NCBI RefSeq assembly: GCF_018294505.1
Contig: NC_057810.1
Location: 207,284,113 to 207,348,112, forward strand
Length of the DNA: 64,000 nt
Reading direction: 5' to 3'
DNA from: Triticum aestivum
Taxonomy: Eukaryota; Streptophyta; Magnoliopsida; Poales; Poaceae
The stretch's first letter is position 1. Each line of letters starts with the position of its first letter. The position numbers and the translations under genes were made by a program. The notes beneath the pieces are model-generated. The model did not search any database. It saw only the letters and a program-made list of their open reading frames with translations, and was not told the origin of the DNA. Below, piece by piece: positions 1 through 10,797 of this stretch.

Positions 1-151
1 TCATACCAAAACTTTATTCTACTAGATCAAGATATTACCAAAAGGATCGAACTAAGTAAAACGGTAAAGATAGGAGTGTGATGGTGATACGATACCGGGG
101 CAACTCCCCCAAGCCTGGCAGTTGCCAAGGGGAGTGCCCATACCCATGTGA

Positions 152-523
152 TTATGTCCTCGGAGGTGACGAAGGTGGTGATGATGATGGTGGATAATCG
201 CACATCGAGCGTAAAAGCTCCTCCAATTTGCGGATAATTCCCTTGAGTGCGATGATATGATCCTTCAATAAAATATTTTCCTGTGTGAGATACTTGTTTT
301 GTATACGAGCTAACTCAATCATCTGGAAAGCTTCAATCTCAGTTGGGGTAAATAGGTTAGGAAGAGGTTGAAGGATGTTTTCTTCTTCTGCCTCCGGAGC
401 TTGATCCTCCATGGCCTTCTTGATCCCATCATCCTTGTTGATCTCCTCAGGTTCTTCTCTCTTCATCTCTATCTTCAATAGCTAAATATCCTTGTCTTCA
501 TTGTTGGAGGAGGGTGACGTCAT
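152..523 (-). pseudogene. Small 123-codon ORF behind pol of element D, one nonsense codon
   Basis: An open frame runs from an ATG at 523 to a TAA at 152-154, broken only by a TAG at 482-484 where the homologous ORF in element C (62833-63204) has a tryptophan codon. Both copies are exactly 372 nt, and C's own single stop is at a different site, so the family ORF was probably intact. The product is acidic at the N-terminus, then has a Leu/Ile-rich, probably helical stretch, and ends in a Ser/Pro-rich tail. It lies downstream of integrase, where Athila elements may carry an extra ORF. I do not recognise a known domain and assign no function. Confidence 0.6.
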
Positions 524-683
524 GATGCCTGGCCGTGACAAATCTGACAGAAAACAGCTCGAAACAAAGACAGAGGATATTTGAATGATACGATGGTCAA
601 AACCTTTGGGAGATTATATAATGAATTTTTACCGACCAAAAGAAGTAACGTGCAAGAAAACGGAGTCCGAAGAGCACAGGAGG

Positions 684-752
684 TGCCCACGAGGCAGGGG
701 GCGCGCCCAGTAAGGTAGGGCGCGCCCTCCACCCTTGTGGACGCCTCGTGTC
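684..752. repeat. GC-rich hairpin behind pol of element D
   Basis: Inverted arms CACGAGG (688-694) and CCTCGTG (744-750) enclose a core with two GGGCGCGCCC-like palindromes. The same type of hairpin lies behind pol in C (55046-55120) and upstream of the TATA box in the LTRs of D, C, B and E. The flanking DNA between the small ORF and the integrase scrap (524-857) holds nothing else I can recognise. Confidence 0.6.
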
Positions 753-857
753 CTTCCCGGACTACTTCTTATTTTCCTATTTTCTTAAATATTCCAAAAT
801 GGAGAAAAATTGCTATTAGAAATGTTTTGGATTCGATTTACTTATCGTACCACATAC

Positions 858-1104
858 CTATTCTTTTTCGGAGTCTGAAACATTCTGGAAAGTGTCTCTT
901 ATGAATTCCTCCGGGGTTACGGTTTCAATAATATTAGTTTCAACATTTATTGGGTTACCTGAGATATAATGTTTGATTCTTTGACCGTTCACCATCTTCG
1001 GATTTGTGCCTTCGAAGTTGTTGATTTTTATGGCACCGAAACGATAGACATCCTCGATAACGTAAGGGCCCTCCCATTTAGAGACAAGTTTTCCTGCAAA
1101 AAAT
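858..1104 (-). pseudogene. Integrase C-terminal fragment of element D
   Basis: On the minus strand this reads through to a TAG at 858-860 and matches the last about 80 codons of the integrase of element C (54700-54922), including the KWEGPYVIEEV-like and NGQRIKHYISGNP motifs typical of the Athila integrase C-terminus. There is no start and no catalytic core. A short piece just upstream (about 1104-1127) matches the integrase N-terminal region of C near 53671-53695, so two internal deletions lie back to back here. It is a dead fragment. Confidence 0.8.
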
Positions 1105-1128
1105 CATAAAAGTTTTTCTTTTGGGCAC

Positions 1129-1146
1129 TCCCCGGTAACGGCGCCA
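1129..1146 (-). other. tRNA-Asp primer-binding site of element D
   Basis: The plus-strand text tccccggtaacggcgcca equals the 3' end of plant tRNA-Asp including CCA, with one mismatch (t for c at position 8). It lies 11 nt inside the LTR edge, as in element C. Confidence 0.85.
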
Positions 1147-1157
1147 GAAAAGAGTCT

Positions 1158-2681
1158 TGATGACCCACAAGTGTAGGGTATCTATCATAGTCCTTTCGAT
1201 AAGTAAGAGTGTCGAACCAAACAAGGAGCAGAAGGAAATGACAAGCGGTTTTCAGTAAGGTATTCTCTGCAAGCATTGAAATTCTAGGTAACAGATAGTT
1301 TTGTGATAAGATAATTTGTAATGGGTAACAAGCAATAAAAGTAAATAAGGTGCAGCAAGGTGGCCCGATCCTTTTTGTAGCAAAGGACAAGCCTAGACAA
1401 ATTCTTATATAGAGAAAAGCACTCCCGAGGACACATGGGAATTATTGTCAAGCTAGTTTTCATCACGCTCATATGATTCGCGTTCGTTACTTTGATAATT
1501 TGATATGTGGGTGGACCGGTGCTTGGGTGCTGCCCTTTCTTGGACAAGCATCCCACTTATGATTAACCCCTATTGCAAGCATCCGCAACTACAAAAGAAG
1601 TATTAAGGTAAACCTAACCATAGCATGAAACAAGCGGATCCAAATCATCCCCTTACGAAGCAACACATAAACTAGGGTTTAAGCTTCTGTCACTCTAGCA
1701 ACCCATCATCTACTTATTACTTCCCAATTCCCTCCTCTAGGCCCAAATAATGGTGAAGTGTCATGTAGTTGACGTTCACATAACACCACTAGAGGAAAGA
1801 CAACATAAATCTCATCAAAATATCGAACGAATACCAAATTCACATGACTACTAATATCAACACTTCACCCATGTCCTTAGGAACAAATGTAACTACTCAC
1901 AAAGCATATTCTTGTTCATAATCAGAGGGGTATTAATATGTATTAAGGATCTGAACATATGATCTTCCATCGGATAAAATAATTAGCATCAACTACAAGG
2001 AGTAATCAACACTACTAGCAACCCACAGGTACCAATCTGAGGTTTTGGTACAAAGATTGGATAAAAGAGATGAACTAGGGTTTGAGAAGAGATAGTGTTG
2101 GTGAAGATGTTGATGGAGATTGACCCCCTCCCGATGAGAGGATCGTTGGTGATGATGATGGTGATGATTTCCCCCTCCCAGAGGGAAGTTTCCTCGGCAG
2201 AATAGCTCCGCTGGAGCCCTTGATTGGTTCCGCCAAGGTTCCGCCTCATGGTGGCGGAGTTTCCTCCCGTAAGCTCTCTTATGATTTTTTCCATGGTAAA
2301 AGACTTCATATAGCCGAAGATGGGCACCGGAGGGCCACCAGGGGGCCACGAGGCAGGGGGTGCGCCCTGTAAGGGTGGGCGCACCCCCCACCCTCGTGGC
2401 CAGGGTGTGGGCCCCCTCTGGTACTTCTTCCGCTCAATAATTATCATTAATTCCAAAAATGACTTTCATGGAGTTTCAGGACTTTTGGAGCTGTGCAGAA
2501 TAGGTTTCCAATATTTACTCCTTTTCCAGCCCAGAATCCCAGCTGCGGGCATTCTCCCTCTTCATGTTAAACCTTGTAAAATAAGAGAGAATAGCCATAA
2601 GTATTGTGACATAACGTGTAATAACAGCCCATAATGCAATAAATATTGATATGAAAAGCATGTTGCAAAATGGACGTATCA
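1158..2681 (-). repeat. 5' LTR of element D
   Basis: This 1,524-bp repeat is the reverse complement of the 1,523-bp LTR of element C (39577-41099), with similarity along the whole length. On the minus strand it begins TGATACGTCCATTTTGCAAC and ends GGGTCATCA. A TATA-like CTATATGAAG lies at 2304-2313 (minus), about 30 bp from a GC-rich hairpin at 2344-2401. Its inner border is followed by the spacer and PBS. Open frames inside it, including a run of histidines from a GATGAT repeat near 2145-2165, are not genes. Confidence 0.92.
2344..2401 (-). promoter_or_regulatory. GC-rich promoter hairpin in the LTR of D
   Basis: Perfect 10-bp arms GGCCACGAGG (2344-2353) and CCTCGTGGCC (2392-2401), with a nested 12-bp pair GGGGGTGCGCCC / GGGCGCACCCCC. 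On the transcribed (minus) strand it lies just upstream of the TATA-like box at 2304-2313. Confidence 0.6.
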
Positions 2682-2697
2682 CGACTCAGCCCGTGAG

Positions 2698-3154
2698 ATG
2701 GGGGATGCACCGGCGATCCTTCCTCTTGTCATTGCCGGCAGGGGGGTGCCCCCTGGGCGGCCTTCGTCTTCAAGTTGTGGGGCCACACCGGCCAGCCCCT
2801 GGCCAGCAGCTAGCAGGGTGCCCAGCACCTCCCGGGCAGCCTCCGGGGCCGATGAAGGTCTTGGCGACGAGCTTGCACTCGCTTGTCGGCACAGTGTCAT
2901 GCGCTTTGGGCTCTTCGGTGAAGCAATGCGTGTGATGATCCATCTTGGCAGGGAGCTCACCAATGTCGACACCAGACTCGAGGCGGAAAACCGCCGCCTG
3001 GAGTATGAGTGGCAGCGGCTGAAGGTTGCCATTAAACTTGGGAGACTTCAGTGTGGTGAAGCCGAAGCGCGCGCGGAGGCCTCGCTCGTGACTTTTCGCG
3101 AGGCTTGCGCCCGCGCCATGGAAGAGGCCGAGGCAAGCAACCGCCGCCGTGAGG
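2698..3154 (+). pseudogene. Antisense extra ORF of element F, first part (coiled-coil protein)
   Basis: An open frame of 152 codons plus one base, rich in Ala, Glu and Arg. It starts with a Pro/Ser/Ala-rich segment and moves into heptad-like helical sequence (ENRRLEYEWQRL region). It continues without change of frame at 36042: the codon split by B is completed by the two bases after the right TSD copy. It belongs with the additional ORFs of Tat-type Gypsy elements, compared with the better preserved one in G (43016-46033). The ATG at 2698 is only the first in the visible piece; the true N-terminus is lost at the D junction. Function unknown. Confidence 0.6.
3150..3154. repeat. Target-site duplication of B, left copy (TGAGG)
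   Basis: TGAGG precedes the left LTR and is repeated at 36037-36041 after the right LTR. Confidence 0.9.
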
Positions 3155-4730
3155 TTCTACCTCTTGAGCACTGCGTTGGTTTTCCCTTGAAGAGGAAAGG
3201 GTGATGCAGCAAACAGGTGTAAGTATTTCCCTCAGTTTTTGAGAACCAAGGTATCAATCCAGTAGGAGGCTCCACGCAAGTCCCTCGTACCTACACAAAC
3301 AAACAAGAACCTCGCAACCAACGCGATAAAGGGGTTGTCAATCCCTTCACGGCCACTTGCTAAAGTGAGATCTGATAGAGATAATAAGATAAGATAAATA
3401 TTTTTGGTATTTTTTTGATATAGATTGGAAAGTAAACATCGCAAAATAAAGTAGATCGGAAACTTATATGATGAAAAATAAACCCGGGGGCCATAGGTTT
3501 CACTAGTGGTTTCTCTCAAGATAGCATAAATATTACGGTGGGTGAACAAATTACTGTCGAGCAATTGATAGAAAAGTGCAGGGTTATGAGAATATCTAGG
3601 CATGATCATGTATATAGGTATCACGTCCGCGACAAGTAGATCGAAACAATTCTGCATCTACTACTATTACTCCACACATCGACCACTATCCATCATGCAT
3701 CTAGAGTATTAAGTTCATAAGAACAGAGTAACGCATTAAGCAAGATGACATGATGTAGAGGGATAAACTCAAGCAATATGATATAAACCCCATCTTTTTA
3801 TCCTTGATGGCAACAATACAATACGTGCCTTGCTGCCCCTTCTGTCACTGGGAAAGGACACTGCAAGATTGAACCCAAAGCTAAGCACTTCTCCCATTGC
3901 AAGAAAGATCAATCTAGTCGGCCAAACCAAACTGATAATTCGAAGAAACTTGCAAAGATAACCAATCATACATAAAAGAATTCAGAGGAGATTCAAATGT
4001 TTCTCATAGATAAACTTGATCATAAACCCACAGTTCATCGGATCTCGACAAACACACCACAAAAAGAGTTACATCGAATAGATCTCCAAGAAGATCGAGG
4101 TGAACTTTGTATTGATATTCAAAGAGAGAGAAGAAGCCATCTAGCTAATAAATATGGACCTGAAGGTCTATGGTAAAGTACTCACAGCTCATCGGAGAGG
4201 CCTTGGCGATGATGTAGAATCCCTCCATGATCGATTCCCCCTCCGACGGAGCGCCGGAAAAGGCTCCAAGATGGGATCTCATGCGTACAGAAGGTTACGA
4301 CGGTGGAAATAAGGTTTTGTGGTGCTCCTGGATGTTTTGAGGGTACGTACATATATATAGGCAAAGGAGGTCGGTCAGGGGTGCCACGAGGGGCCCACGA
4401 GGGTGGGGGGTGCGCCCACCCCCCTAGGGCGCGCCTTGCACCCTCGTGGCCGCCTTGGCTGCTTCTTGACGTCCACTCCAAGTCTCCTGGATTGCGTTTG
4501 TTCCAAAAAGATCGCTCCCGAAGGTTTCATTCCGTTTGGACTCCGTTTGATATTCCTTTTCTTCGAAACACTGAAATAGGCAAAAAAACAACAATTCGGG
4601 CTGGGCCTCCGGTTAGTAGGTTAGTCCCAAAAATGATACAAAATTGTAAAGTAAAGCCCATAAACATCCAAAACAGGTAATATAATAACATGGAACAATC
4701 AAAAATTATAGATATGTTGGAGACGTATCA
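3155..4730 (-). repeat. 3' LTR of element B (left)
   Basis: Matches the right LTR 34461-36036 over its whole length; both are 1,576 bp. The left edge reads TTCTACC where the right copy has TGCTACC, so the terminal TG has mutated. The right edge is GAGACGTATCA. A minus-strand TATA box (CTATATATAT) is at 4351-4360 with the hairpin at 4395-4449 upstream of it. Confidence 0.93.
4395..4449 (-). promoter_or_regulatory. GC-rich promoter hairpin in LTR of B
   Basis: Perfect 11-bp arms CCACGAGGGTG (4395-4405) and CACCCTCGTGG (4439-4449) enclose a G/C core with GCGCGCC. It ends about 35 bp upstream of the TATA box on the transcribed strand. In the other LTR of B (about 35702-35756) both arms carry a substitution. 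Confidence 0.6.
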
Positions 4731-5244
4731 AGCATCTCCAAGCTTAATTCCTGCTCGTCCTCGAGTAGGTAAATGACAAAAACAAAATTTTTTATGTGGA
4801 ATGCTACCTAGCATATTTCTCAATGTAATTTTCTTTATTGTGGCATGAATGTTCAGATCCAAATGATTCAATATAAAAGTTCATATTAACATAAAAATAG
4901 TAATACTTCAAGCATACTAGCAAGTAATCATGTCTTATCAAAATAGCATAGCCAAAGAAAGCTTATCCCTACAAAATCATATAGTTAGGCTATGCTTCAT
5001 TTTCATCACACAAAATACTCCCATCATGCACAACCCCGGTTTCAGCCAAGCAATTGGTTCATACTTTTTAACGCGCTTCAGCTTTTTCAACTCTCACGCA
5101 ATACATGAGCGCAAGCCATGGATATAACACTATATGTGGACTAGGATGGTGGTTGTGAAGAAGACAAAAAGGGAGAAGATAGTCTCACATCAACTAGGCG
5201 TATCAACGGGCTATGGAGATTCCCATTAATACATATCAATGTGA
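4731..5244 (-). other. 3' non-coding region of element B next to its 3' LTR
   Basis: On the minus strand this leads into the 3' LTR. The first bases carry the motif TAAGCTTGGAGATGCT, which is the purine-rich stretch beside the LTR and so the likely polypurine tract. The region matches 56701-57215 of element E closely. No coding sequence seen. Confidence 0.75.
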
Positions 5245-5249
5245 GTGAG
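5245..5249. repeat. Target-site duplication of H, left copy (GTGAG)
   Basis: GTGAG here is repeated at 31101-31105. The homologous place in E (57210-57222) reads caatgtgagtgagtaggga without an insert, so the empty site is known. Confidence 0.93.
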
Positions 5250-8200
5250 TGTCAGGACCCCGATCCTGAGTCACACCGATCTAGCATGTAACACATCATA
5301 TCACTTTGCGGCCTCACACACGGTATTCCCACGGGTGCCACCTTACCTGGCCCGGGACCGTTTGCGCCTTTTGGCTCACGTATATGATAGTGCTGCTAGC
5401 ATCCATATGACAAAGAACCCGGGCTGACATGGCTAGTCGTGAACCCAAAGTGGCACTAACTTACAGGAACAGGCATACATGACCCAACAATGAACGTGTC
5501 GGTCATCAGCGAGTGAATCCGGGCTGTAGCAACTGGGCTAGCAGGACTCTGGTAAACCGGGCTGTAGCAGGCTAACAGGAATCCGGTAGACACTGCGTGA
5601 CATTTCCCCGAAGGGACAGACACGGGAACGAAGAAGGACACATGCCGGCCAGCCTTCGTGTTCCGGAGCAGTAGCAAGCTACCAGGGCTCAGTGGAAGCA
5701 CTAGGAGACATTTCCCGGTAAGAGAGGCTACCAAGGGTAAATAACTAGATAGTCAGATCCCACACATACCAAGCATTTCAATAACATACACACAATATGC
5801 TCGATATGTGCAAATACAACATGGCACCACAACATGACTCTACGACTCAAGTATTTTATTCGATAGGCTCCGAGGAGTGAGATATTACAAACATGGGTCT
5901 CACGACCCAACATTCAGAGCATACACGTCAAAGCACAAGCGGAAGCTTAACATGTCTGAGTACAGACATCTACAAATGAAAAAGGCTGAGAAGCCTGACT
6001 ATCTACCAGATCCTGCCGAGGGCACAAGATCGTAGCTGAGGTAACAAGCTAAACGTCGAAGTCCACGTGGAACTACTAGCGAGACTGAAGTCTCTCTGCA
6101 AAAACATAAATTAAGCAACGTGAGCACAAATGTACCCAGCAAGACTTACATCAGATCTAACTACATATGCATCATTATCAACAAGGGGATGGTGGGGTTT
6201 AACTGCAGCAAGCCAGCTTTGACTCGGTGGCTATCCTAAACTACGACTGCAAGTAACTCTTTTGAGGTGGCGCACACAAGTCCACATATTCACCATTTCA
6301 ATACACCACTATGGATCCGCTCCCGTCTCCCTACGAGAACGCCATCCATAGCACTCACGCTTATCTTGCGCACTTTAGAGTATCCACTTTCACTTGTCTA
6401 TGAACTGTACAGGCAACCCAGAAGTCCTTTACCGCGGACACGGCTATACGAATAGATCATTTATAACCCTGCAGGGATGTACTTCTTCACACACGCTCTC
6501 GCCACTTACCACCATGTACTCATCGTGTATCTCGGCAACCTTCAAGCGGAAGCCTGGCGAGGGAGTCGTCCACGACCTGACTAACCACACAAGTCTCTCG
6601 TCCAGGTTTATCGCCTATTCGGGTTCCATCCACAAGGAGATCCGACCGGGGTGTCGCTCACGGCCCCAAATGATGTGTGCAGGGTTCCCAAGCCCACCTC
6701 GACTGGTGGATCTATGCTTGGTACACCATGCCACGTGCCTAGTCTGTCCCAAGCTCACATGTACCAGGTGCCACTTGGTAGACTACTAACACTAGCAACA
6801 AACACCAGAAACTAGTTGCAACTCCTGGACAGAGATCATGTTGATTAATAAGTCGAGAGGGGTCGAGTTACCGGAGCCCAATGTGTGGTAGTAACTGTTC
6901 ATGGATCACAAACACAGAACTCAGTTCCTGAGGACGGCTGCAATGAGACAACCCACCATGTACTCCTACATGGCCTCTCACCGCTACCTTTACCAAATCG
7001 TGTTCACACACTTAGCTCACACACAATAGGACATGTTCACACACCTCCAATTCATCCCCAATGAATCAGACCTGACTCAACTCTAAGCAGTAGCAGGCAT
7101 GACAAACAAGCATGAATCAGTAGGCACATCAGGGCTCAAACAACTCCTACTCATGCTAGTGGGTTTCATCTATTTACTGTGGCAATGACAGGTCATGCAG
7201 AGGAAAAGGGGTTCAACTACTGCAGCATGTAACAGTTGAATCGGTGTTGTCCTAATGCAGTAAAAGAGAGCAGGAGCGAGAGAGTGGGATTGTATCGGAA
7301 TGAACAAGGGGGTTTTGCTTGCCTGGCACTTCTGAAGATAGTATAGCTCTTCATCGGTGTCATCGAACTCATTGTCAGAACGTCGTCTACTGAGAGGGGA
7401 CAAATACCGACAAACAAGGAAGAACACAATCAATGCAATGTAGCAATATGATGCATGAATGTGACATGGCAATATGTTGTTGATTGAGCTAATGCAACTA
7501 ACAACAAGTTAAATGGATTTGGTTTGAACACTAGGTTCAAATTCAAACTCCATATGTGATTTCTTAAATGCCATTTAATTGAATTGTCCTAAACAGTAGT
7601 CATAAGTTGTTCTAACATGCATGGAAATGGTACAGATGGATTGATTGGATTTTTCTGATCATTTTTCATATATAAATTATTTCATTCTGAGTTACGGTTG
7701 AATTTATATGAATTTTAGAAGTTTATACAATTTTCTGGAATTTCTTGAATTAAATTAAATCCAGAAAATAACTAATTGCGTCAGCACTACGTCACTACGA
7801 CGTCAGGGTCAACGCGTCGACCAGGTCAAACCTACCAGTGGGGCCCACTGGTCAGTGACCCAGTCAACTAACCAAGTTAGTTAGCCTACTTAAGTGGGCA
7901 GGGCCACTAGTCAGTGACTGTAGTAACTAACCTATTAGTTAATTAGTGCTACTAGAGTAATTAGTCGGGCGGGGCCGCAAGTCAGTGAGAGAGAGGGGTA
8001 AGTCAAACCGGGCAGTGGGGTCAACACGCCAGTCAACGGGTCAGCGGTCAGCGGTCGTCGGCGTTTAGCCGCCGGCGGGTCTAGGCGCGGTGGTGCACTG
8101 CGGGATTCGCCTACAGAGCGCCGTTTGGCGCGCGAGAGCTTAGCTACGGGATGCGGACGCTCGTCCGCACCCAACCGTGGTGGTGGCGGAGGCTGGGGTG

Positions 8201-9193
8201 GCCGGAGTTGTCGCCGGCGACTGACCTGGGTCGTCGGAGCTCGGTGAGCTCGGGATCGAGGCTAGGGCGGACGATCGGGCGCGTGCGAGCATCTACGGTC
8301 CTACGAGATGCGGCGAGGTCAGTGGACAGGACGATGGGTCCGTTGCGTGGCCGGAGCCACGTCGGCGGCGAGCTCAGGCGGCGGCGCGAGCGGGTGTGCT
8401 TGGTGCGGCGACTACGGCGAGTGCAGAGAGAACGGAGAGGGGGAGGATGGTCAGTGGCTCACGGCGGACATGGGTGGCTTCGGCGTGCTCGGAGAAGCAC
8501 CGGAGCATGCGCAGTGGCGAAGGGATTCTCCGGCGGCCGGCGACGAAGATGACGAAGATGGTGATGATTGCAGGGCCTCCGGCGCCATGTAGCTCAGTGG
8601 AGAGGACGAGGAAGATGCGGCGGAGCTTCTGCGGCTGCTCGAGGGGGAGAGGAGAGGCGATGGCGTGGTGGTGCTCGTCGGTGGCGGGGCGGCCATTCGG
8701 TGAGATGGGGAAACGCGAGGGAGAGAGCAGGGGGGAGGAATGATGAGGCCGGATTGATCGGGAAGGCACTGGGAGGAAGACCCGCGGTGTTGGCTGTCCC
8801 GGGGACGAGGCAGGCAGGTAGGTGGCGTGGCAGCATGGCCGTCGCCGCGTTGGGCACGCGCTCGCGTCTGACTAGCGGGTGGGAGAACGAGGCAGTAGTT
8901 GGACTCTGGCGGAGCCAGGTATCCTCGCCTTTCTACTGGCAAGGGATTAAAATGCCAGAGAAATAATCGGTATTGGAGCAAGCCGCTGAATCGTTTCCAA
9001 CAGCTCAACAGTTTCAAAATTATTGGGCATTAAAATATTTATAAGATTTAATGACCACAAATACAGGAGTGATGTAATGCCCAGAAATGACCTATAAATG
9101 TCATCATTTCCAAGGGGTCCTTTATCAGAGGACATTCCAAGGCTTGGAGGTACGAATTTCATGGGATGCGCAGTTGGCACAGCCTCGGGTTTG
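5250..9193 (-). repeat. 3' LTR of H, main part
   Basis: Matches 26937 onward. From 5250 to about 7740 it aligns with only a few bases of length difference. From about 7790 to 9193 it is some 120 bp shorter than the right copy, through many single-base losses in short runs plus a few larger gaps. It contains a GC-rich section around 8000-8900 matching 29700-30620. It is cut at 9193 by the Copia element; the last 91 bp are at 22974-23064. I see no gene here. Confidence 0.9.
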
Positions 9194-10730
9194 GAGTGCA
9201 TCTAGTGCCCCTTAGTGATTTTGGTGTATTGAAGACTTATAGGTTAAGGGACTAATGCGTTTGTGAGTGTACACAGGTCTATAAGTCTATGAGGAGTTTG
9301 ATATTTACAGAGAAAGTCGACCCCTAAAAATGAAGTTCTTCAACTGAAGACTTTGATATTCTGAAGACTTTCTGAAGACTTTGAAAGTGAAGAAATTGGT
9401 GTGACCTTGAAGACTTGGTATTCATTTGTGGAACATGAAGCGTGAAGACTTTTGTTTTCGTAGTTTCATTTTCTCTTTCTTGAGTCATAGGAAACACCGT
9501 ACTGTTAAAGGGGGTCGAGGAAATACTAAGGAAAAATTTCCATGTGATGCTCAACTCAAAATCCTACACCTACCAATCCCTTCGAGTGAAGCCTTTGGAA
9601 ATCTCATACAGTTCAGTCACTTTCTTCAGTGACAGAGACGAAGTTCTTCTGGTCGCTGATGAATTTGTTCTGACTGAGGAGTTAGGAATTCGTCAGTGCG
9701 AATTACCTACACAGTGAGGAACATGATAGCCCTGAGGAATTTGAGAGTCAAATTTCCGACCGTTGCTGTGCTGCGCGCCAGCTGTCCCAAAATATCTTAT
9801 CCACCTAACGGTCATATCATTGAAGGGCATTTATGTCTTATCATGTCGGGCTGCTCCCTAGGCTATAAATAGCCGCCCCCTACAACCACTAGCTGGTTGG
9901 CTGCTCCGAGAGAACTTGACACTTGTCATTTGAGAGCAACCCATCCTCCGAGGACTTTGAGCGAAAATCATCGAGTGAGGAAAACCCAAAACCAAACCCC
10001 TACAAACCCAAAGTGATTGAGCATCACTGAAGAAATTGATCCTGCGTGGATCCGACGCTTGTTACCTTTGAAGACTGTGCTTCTTCCAGACGGTTAGGCG
10101 TCAAGGTCTAGAGCATCCAAGAGGAATTGTGGATCGCCGAGTGACCAAGTCTGTGAAGGTTTGGAAGTCGCCTGAAGACTTACCACGAGTGATTGGACGA
10201 GGTCTGTGTGACCTTAGTTCAAGGAGAATACGGTGAGGACTGGGTGTCCTGAGCTGCGTGCTCAGCGACTGGGTGTCCGGGACTGTGTGTCCTCGAGTTT
10301 AAATACTCAGCCGCTCCAACCAGACGTACAACTGAGACAGCAGTTGGAACTGGTCTACCAAATCATTGTCTTCACCAACCTAACTGGTTCTATTTCCTCA
10401 ACCCTTTCATTTCCTCATTACTGTGTTGAGTGTTTGTTCATATCTGTGTTTGAAGACTTTGACTGAAGACTTTCTCAATTTCCTCAGTTCAATTTCTTCA
10501 GTCTGTTTGTCTTCATCTTGTGTTATCCTGTGATTACGCTTTCTGTACTCTGTGCTAGTCTTCATTTCATCATGATGACCATGCTTGTATTCTGTTATGC
10601 TTACTTCTGAGTACTTATTCCGCTGCTAATAGTTCTTCGCTAAGGAATTTCCTCACCGGCAAATTCCTCAGTGAAGAATTCATAAAAATCGCCTATTCAC
10701 CCCCCCTCTAGTCGACATAACGCACTTTCA
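9194..10730 (+). repeat. 5' LTR of the Copia element
   Basis: About 1,537 bp, matching 21433-22973. The terminal TG present in the 3' copy is lost here. It ends CGCACTTTCA directly before the PBS. TATA box TATAAATA is at 9864-9871. Differences from the 3' LTR that I can see are one C/T near 9971, one A/G near 10682 and a C-run of 7 against an interrupted run of 11. Confidence 0.95.
9864..9871 (+). promoter_or_regulatory. LTR TATA box of the Copia element
   Basis: TATAAATA inside GGCTATAAATAGCCGCC, a strong plant TATA context; the identical box in the 3' LTR is at 22103-22110. Transcription should start about 30 bp downstream. Confidence 0.7.
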
Positions 10731-10732
10731 AT

Positions 10733-10744
10733 TGGTATCAGAGC
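10733..10744 (+). other. Initiator tRNA-Met primer-binding site (Copia)
   Basis: TGGTATCAGAGC starts two bases after the 5' LTR and is the standard complement of the 3' end of plant initiator tRNA-Met. Confidence 0.93.
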
Positions 10745-10797
10745 AAGGTACTCCCTTGTTCTGTGTGTTTTTGGTTTAACCGCCTGGAGTTTTAGTT

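Larger units (their letters stand above)
1..2681 (-). mobile_element. Element D: Athila-like Gypsy retrotransposon, internally deleted, 5' part
   Basis: Read on the minus strand the order is LTR (2681 to 1158), an 11-nt spacer, a tRNA-Asp PBS, a scrap of integrase, a GC-rich hairpin, a small 3' ORF and the start of the 3' untranslated region, which runs off the left edge. The same parts in the same order occur in element C on the plus strand (39577-41128, 53671-54950, 55046-55120, 62833-63360), so D is a copy of the same family. Nearly all of gag, protease, RT and RNase H is missing between PBS and integrase. The element abuts F at 2681/2682; the other end and TSD lie outside the window. Confidence 0.88.
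2682..3154 (-). mobile_element. Element F, left fragment (Tat-type Gypsy)
   Basis: This short block between D and B is coding on the plus strand and joins in frame with 36042-36739 once B and one copy of its TSD are removed. The orientation of F is taken from G, whose homologous extra ORF is antisense to its gag. The F sequence left of D is not in the window. Confidence 0.65.

Noticed and set aside
1989..2456. ORF with a run of six histidines
   Set aside because: The His run comes from a GATGAT repeat in the LTR of D; the homologous LTR of C does not support a protein.
8151..8966. Several overlapping GC-rich open frames on both strands
   Set aside because: They lie in the GC island of H's LTR, are Arg/Gly- or Pro/Ser-rich in whichever frame, and are not preserved in the other LTR copy.
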